From: Phycisphaerae bacterium
GTDB lineage: Bacteria; Planctomycetota; Phycisphaerae; UBA1845; Fen-1342
Direction: 5' to 3'
DNA: 6,936 bases
Assembly (NCBI GenBank): GCA_026984555.1
Contig: JALSRY010000762.1
Coordinates: forward strand, 1-6,936
The notes below the pieces were generated by a model, which worked only from the letters and a program-made list of their open reading frames with translations, was not told the DNA's origin and did not search any database. Shown here in pieces: positions 5,362 to 6,936 of the stretch (its first letter is position 1; the number at the start of each line of letters is the position of its first letter). The position numbers and the translations under genes are program-made.

Positions 5362-6936
5362 ATGGCATCACGGGTTTTCTCCAACGACTGGTGGCGCGGC
5401 ATCACGGGCCGCCTGCTGCGCCGGGTCAGTCGTTTGTGGGCACGCCCGGATCACCTCCTCACAACGCTCGCCCTCATCATCGGCCCCGTCACCGCTCTCG
5501 GCGCCCTCGCTTTCAGTTGGCTCATCGAGGTCGTCACCCGGTTCTATTTCGAGCACACCGGTCACTACCTCGCCGCACACGGCCTCTATTATTGGCTGTT
5601 GCCGCTCCTGCCGATGTCCGGCGGCCTGCTCGTCGGACTCATCACATACTACTACGCCCCGGAAGCCGAGGGTCACGGCGTGCCCGAGGTGATGGACGCG
5701 ATGGCCCGCGAAGGAGGACGTATCCGCCCGCGCGTGGCCGGGGCCAAGGCCGTCGCCTCGTCGCTGACAATCGGCTCGGGCGGCGCCGCCGGTACCGAAG
5801 GGCCGATCATCCAGATCGGCGCCGCGCTCGGGAGCGGTTTCGGACAGTGGCTCCACCTCAGCCTCGAAGACATGCGCGTCCTCATCGGCTGCGGAACCGC
5901 CGCCGGAATCGCCGCCATCTTCAACGCACCCATCGCCGGCGTGCTTTTCGCCGTCGAGGTCTTGCTACGCGACGTCTCGCTCCGCAGCTTCGTGCCCGTC
6001 ATCGTATCTTCCGTGCTCAGCACCACCGTCATGCAGGCGTTTCGCGGCAGCGACGACCCCCTCTTCCCCGTCGGACGCGATTTCTTCGGCAACGCCGCCG
6101 AACCGATCTACCAGTTCACGATTCCCGAGCTCGGCAACTACCTCATCCTCGGCCTCATTTGCGGGCTCGTGGGCGTCGCCTTCATCAAGCTGCTGTACGG
6201 CGCCGAGGATGTCTTCCGCAAATTGCCCGTCCATCGGGTCGCCCGACCGGTGATCGGCGCCCTGCTGCTCGGACTGCTCGCCGTCGCCACCGAGCAGATG
6301 ATCGCCGCACACCTGCCCACCGGCGAGGCCACCCACCAGCCCGCCATCATGGGCAACGGCTACCCCCTCATCATCGAAGCCCTCGACGAGCAGGCCTATG
6401 GCGGCCCCCGCGGCTGGGCGGTCCATATCCTCCTGATCCTCCTCGTGGCCAAAACGCTCGCAACCTGCCTTACGCTTGGCAGCGGCGGCAGCGGCGGTGT
6501 GTTCGCCCCCAGCCTCTGCATGGGAGCCGCCGTCGGCGGCGCATTCGGACTGCTCGTACAACATGTCCCCCTCTTTCACGGCATCAGCCCCGGCGCCTAT
6601 GCGCTCGTCGGCATGGCCGCGGTCGTCGCCTCGTCCATCCACGCCCCCCTCACCGCCACGCTCATGCTCTTCGAGCTCACCCGCGACTACAAGGTCGTGC
6701 TGCCCATCATGATGGCGTCTGTCACGGCCCTCGCCGTCGCCCAGCGCATCGAGCCCGCCTCGATCTACACCCTCAAGCTCCTGCGCCGTGGCGTGCGGTT
6801 CGGCTCACGTGATCTCCGCGTCTTGCAGCAGATCAGCGTGCGCGACATTCGCCGCTTGCCCGCGCCCGCCGCCGGCCTCCACGATCCCGTCGACAAGCTG
6901 GTACGCATCATGCGCACAACCACCGCCAACGATTTC
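5362..6936 (+). CDS. ClC-family chloride channel/transporter with start of CBS domain, 3' partial
   Basis: The frame is open for 525 codons from ATG 5362 to the last base, with no stop, so the gene continues to the right. The product is a voltage-gated-chloride-channel-family membrane protein moving Cl- or a related anion. Family motifs, in order, are GHGVPE (104-109, at the GSGIP anion-filter position), GSGGAAGTEGP (138-148) with the gating glutamate Glu146, the block AGVLFAVE ending at Glu199, GSGGVFAPSL (376-385) and the central tyrosine Tyr443 in ELTRDY. The filter Ser is replaced by His105, the usual K/R before the gating Glu is Thr145, and the residue after Glu199, where proton-coupled ClCs carry a second Glu, is Val200. 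From about residue 485 the chain leaves the membrane and begins what looks like a cytoplasmic CBS domain (VRDIRRLPA onward), cut by the edge. The start has no ribosome binding site but a promoter-like sequence just upstream. No other in-frame ATG or GTG lies near. Channel versus antiporter is undecided. Confidence 0.95.
   Translation, partial: MASRVFSNDWWRGITGRLLRRVSRLWARPDHLLTTLALIIGPVTALGALAFSWLIEVVTRFYFEHTGHYLAAHGLYYWLLPLLPMSGGLLVGLITYYYAPEAEGHGVPEVMDAMAREGGRIRPRVAGAKAVASSLTIGSGGAAGTEGPIIQIGAALGSGFGQWLHLSLEDMRVLIGCGTAAGIAAIFNAPIAGVLFAVEVLLRDVSLRSFVPVIVSSVLSTTVMQAFRGSDDPLFPVGRDFFGNAAEPIYQFTIPELGNYLILGLICGLVGVAFIKLLYGAEDVFRKLPVHRVARPVIGALLLGLLAVATEQMIAAHLPTGEATHQPAIMGNGYPLIIEALDEQAYGGPRGWAVHILLILLVAKTLATCLTLGSGGSGGVFAPSLCMGAAVGGAFGLLVQHVPLFHGISPGAYALVGMAAVVASSIHAPLTATLMLFELTRDYKVVLPIMMASVTALAVAQRIEPASIYTLKLLRRGVRFGSRDLRVLQQISVRDIRRLPAPAAGLHDPVDKLVRIMRTTTANDF

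Noticed and set aside
5355..6812. A 485-codon plus-strand frame starting with GTG at 5355
   Set aside because: It is Arg/Pro/His-rich and overlaps the frame from 5362, which encodes all ClC signatures without a stop.

Overview
The window comes from a GC-rich bacterial chromosome with ordinary bacterial coding: GTG and ATG starts, a lipoprotein signal, and strong third-position C/G bias. The gene content, one ClC subtype motif (GTEGP in place of G(K/R)EGP) and the large secreted proteins of unknown family fit a planctomycete-like or related environmental lineage. That placement is a guess from sequence style; no rRNA or other marker gene is present. I see no mobile element, CRISPR array, tRNA, rRNA or phage gene.

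Layout. Bases 2-1591 (+) hold the C-terminal three quarters or so of an OPT-family transporter, cut by the left edge. It is followed 55 bases on by a lipoprotein with a long basic C-terminal coiled coil (1647-2660, +). After a 183-base gap with overlapping hairpins comes a secreted and membrane-anchored protein of unknown family (2844-4187, +). It has two extracytoplasmic domains joined by a transmembrane hairpin, and its predicted mature N-terminus is a histidine. It converges, 43 bases apart, on an Mrp/NBP35-type Fe-S carrier ATPase (4231-5079, -).

A 282-base divergent regulatory region separates mrp from a ClC-type anion channel or transporter (5362-6936, +), which runs off the right edge inside a probable CBS domain. 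This ClC gene is a full open frame to the window end and is easy to miss because no stop codon is present. The divergent region holds one plausible sigma70-like promoter on each strand, both with 17-base spacers. Between them lie an inverted repeat and a terminator-like stem with a T-run. The clc promoter sits so close to its ATG that the transcript would be nearly leaderless, which fits the absence of a Shine-Dalgarno sequence there.

Functionally this is a cell-envelope and transport neighbourhood (OPT transporter, lipoprotein, secreted membrane protein, ClC) with one cytosolic Fe-S assembly factor. The three left-hand plus-strand genes may form one transcription unit, but only the first two are closely spaced. 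Nothing in the sequence ties mrp mechanistically to its neighbours. I found no convincing complete new system. The best leads are the two unrecognised envelope proteins, the substituted ClC residues and the compact divergent control region.
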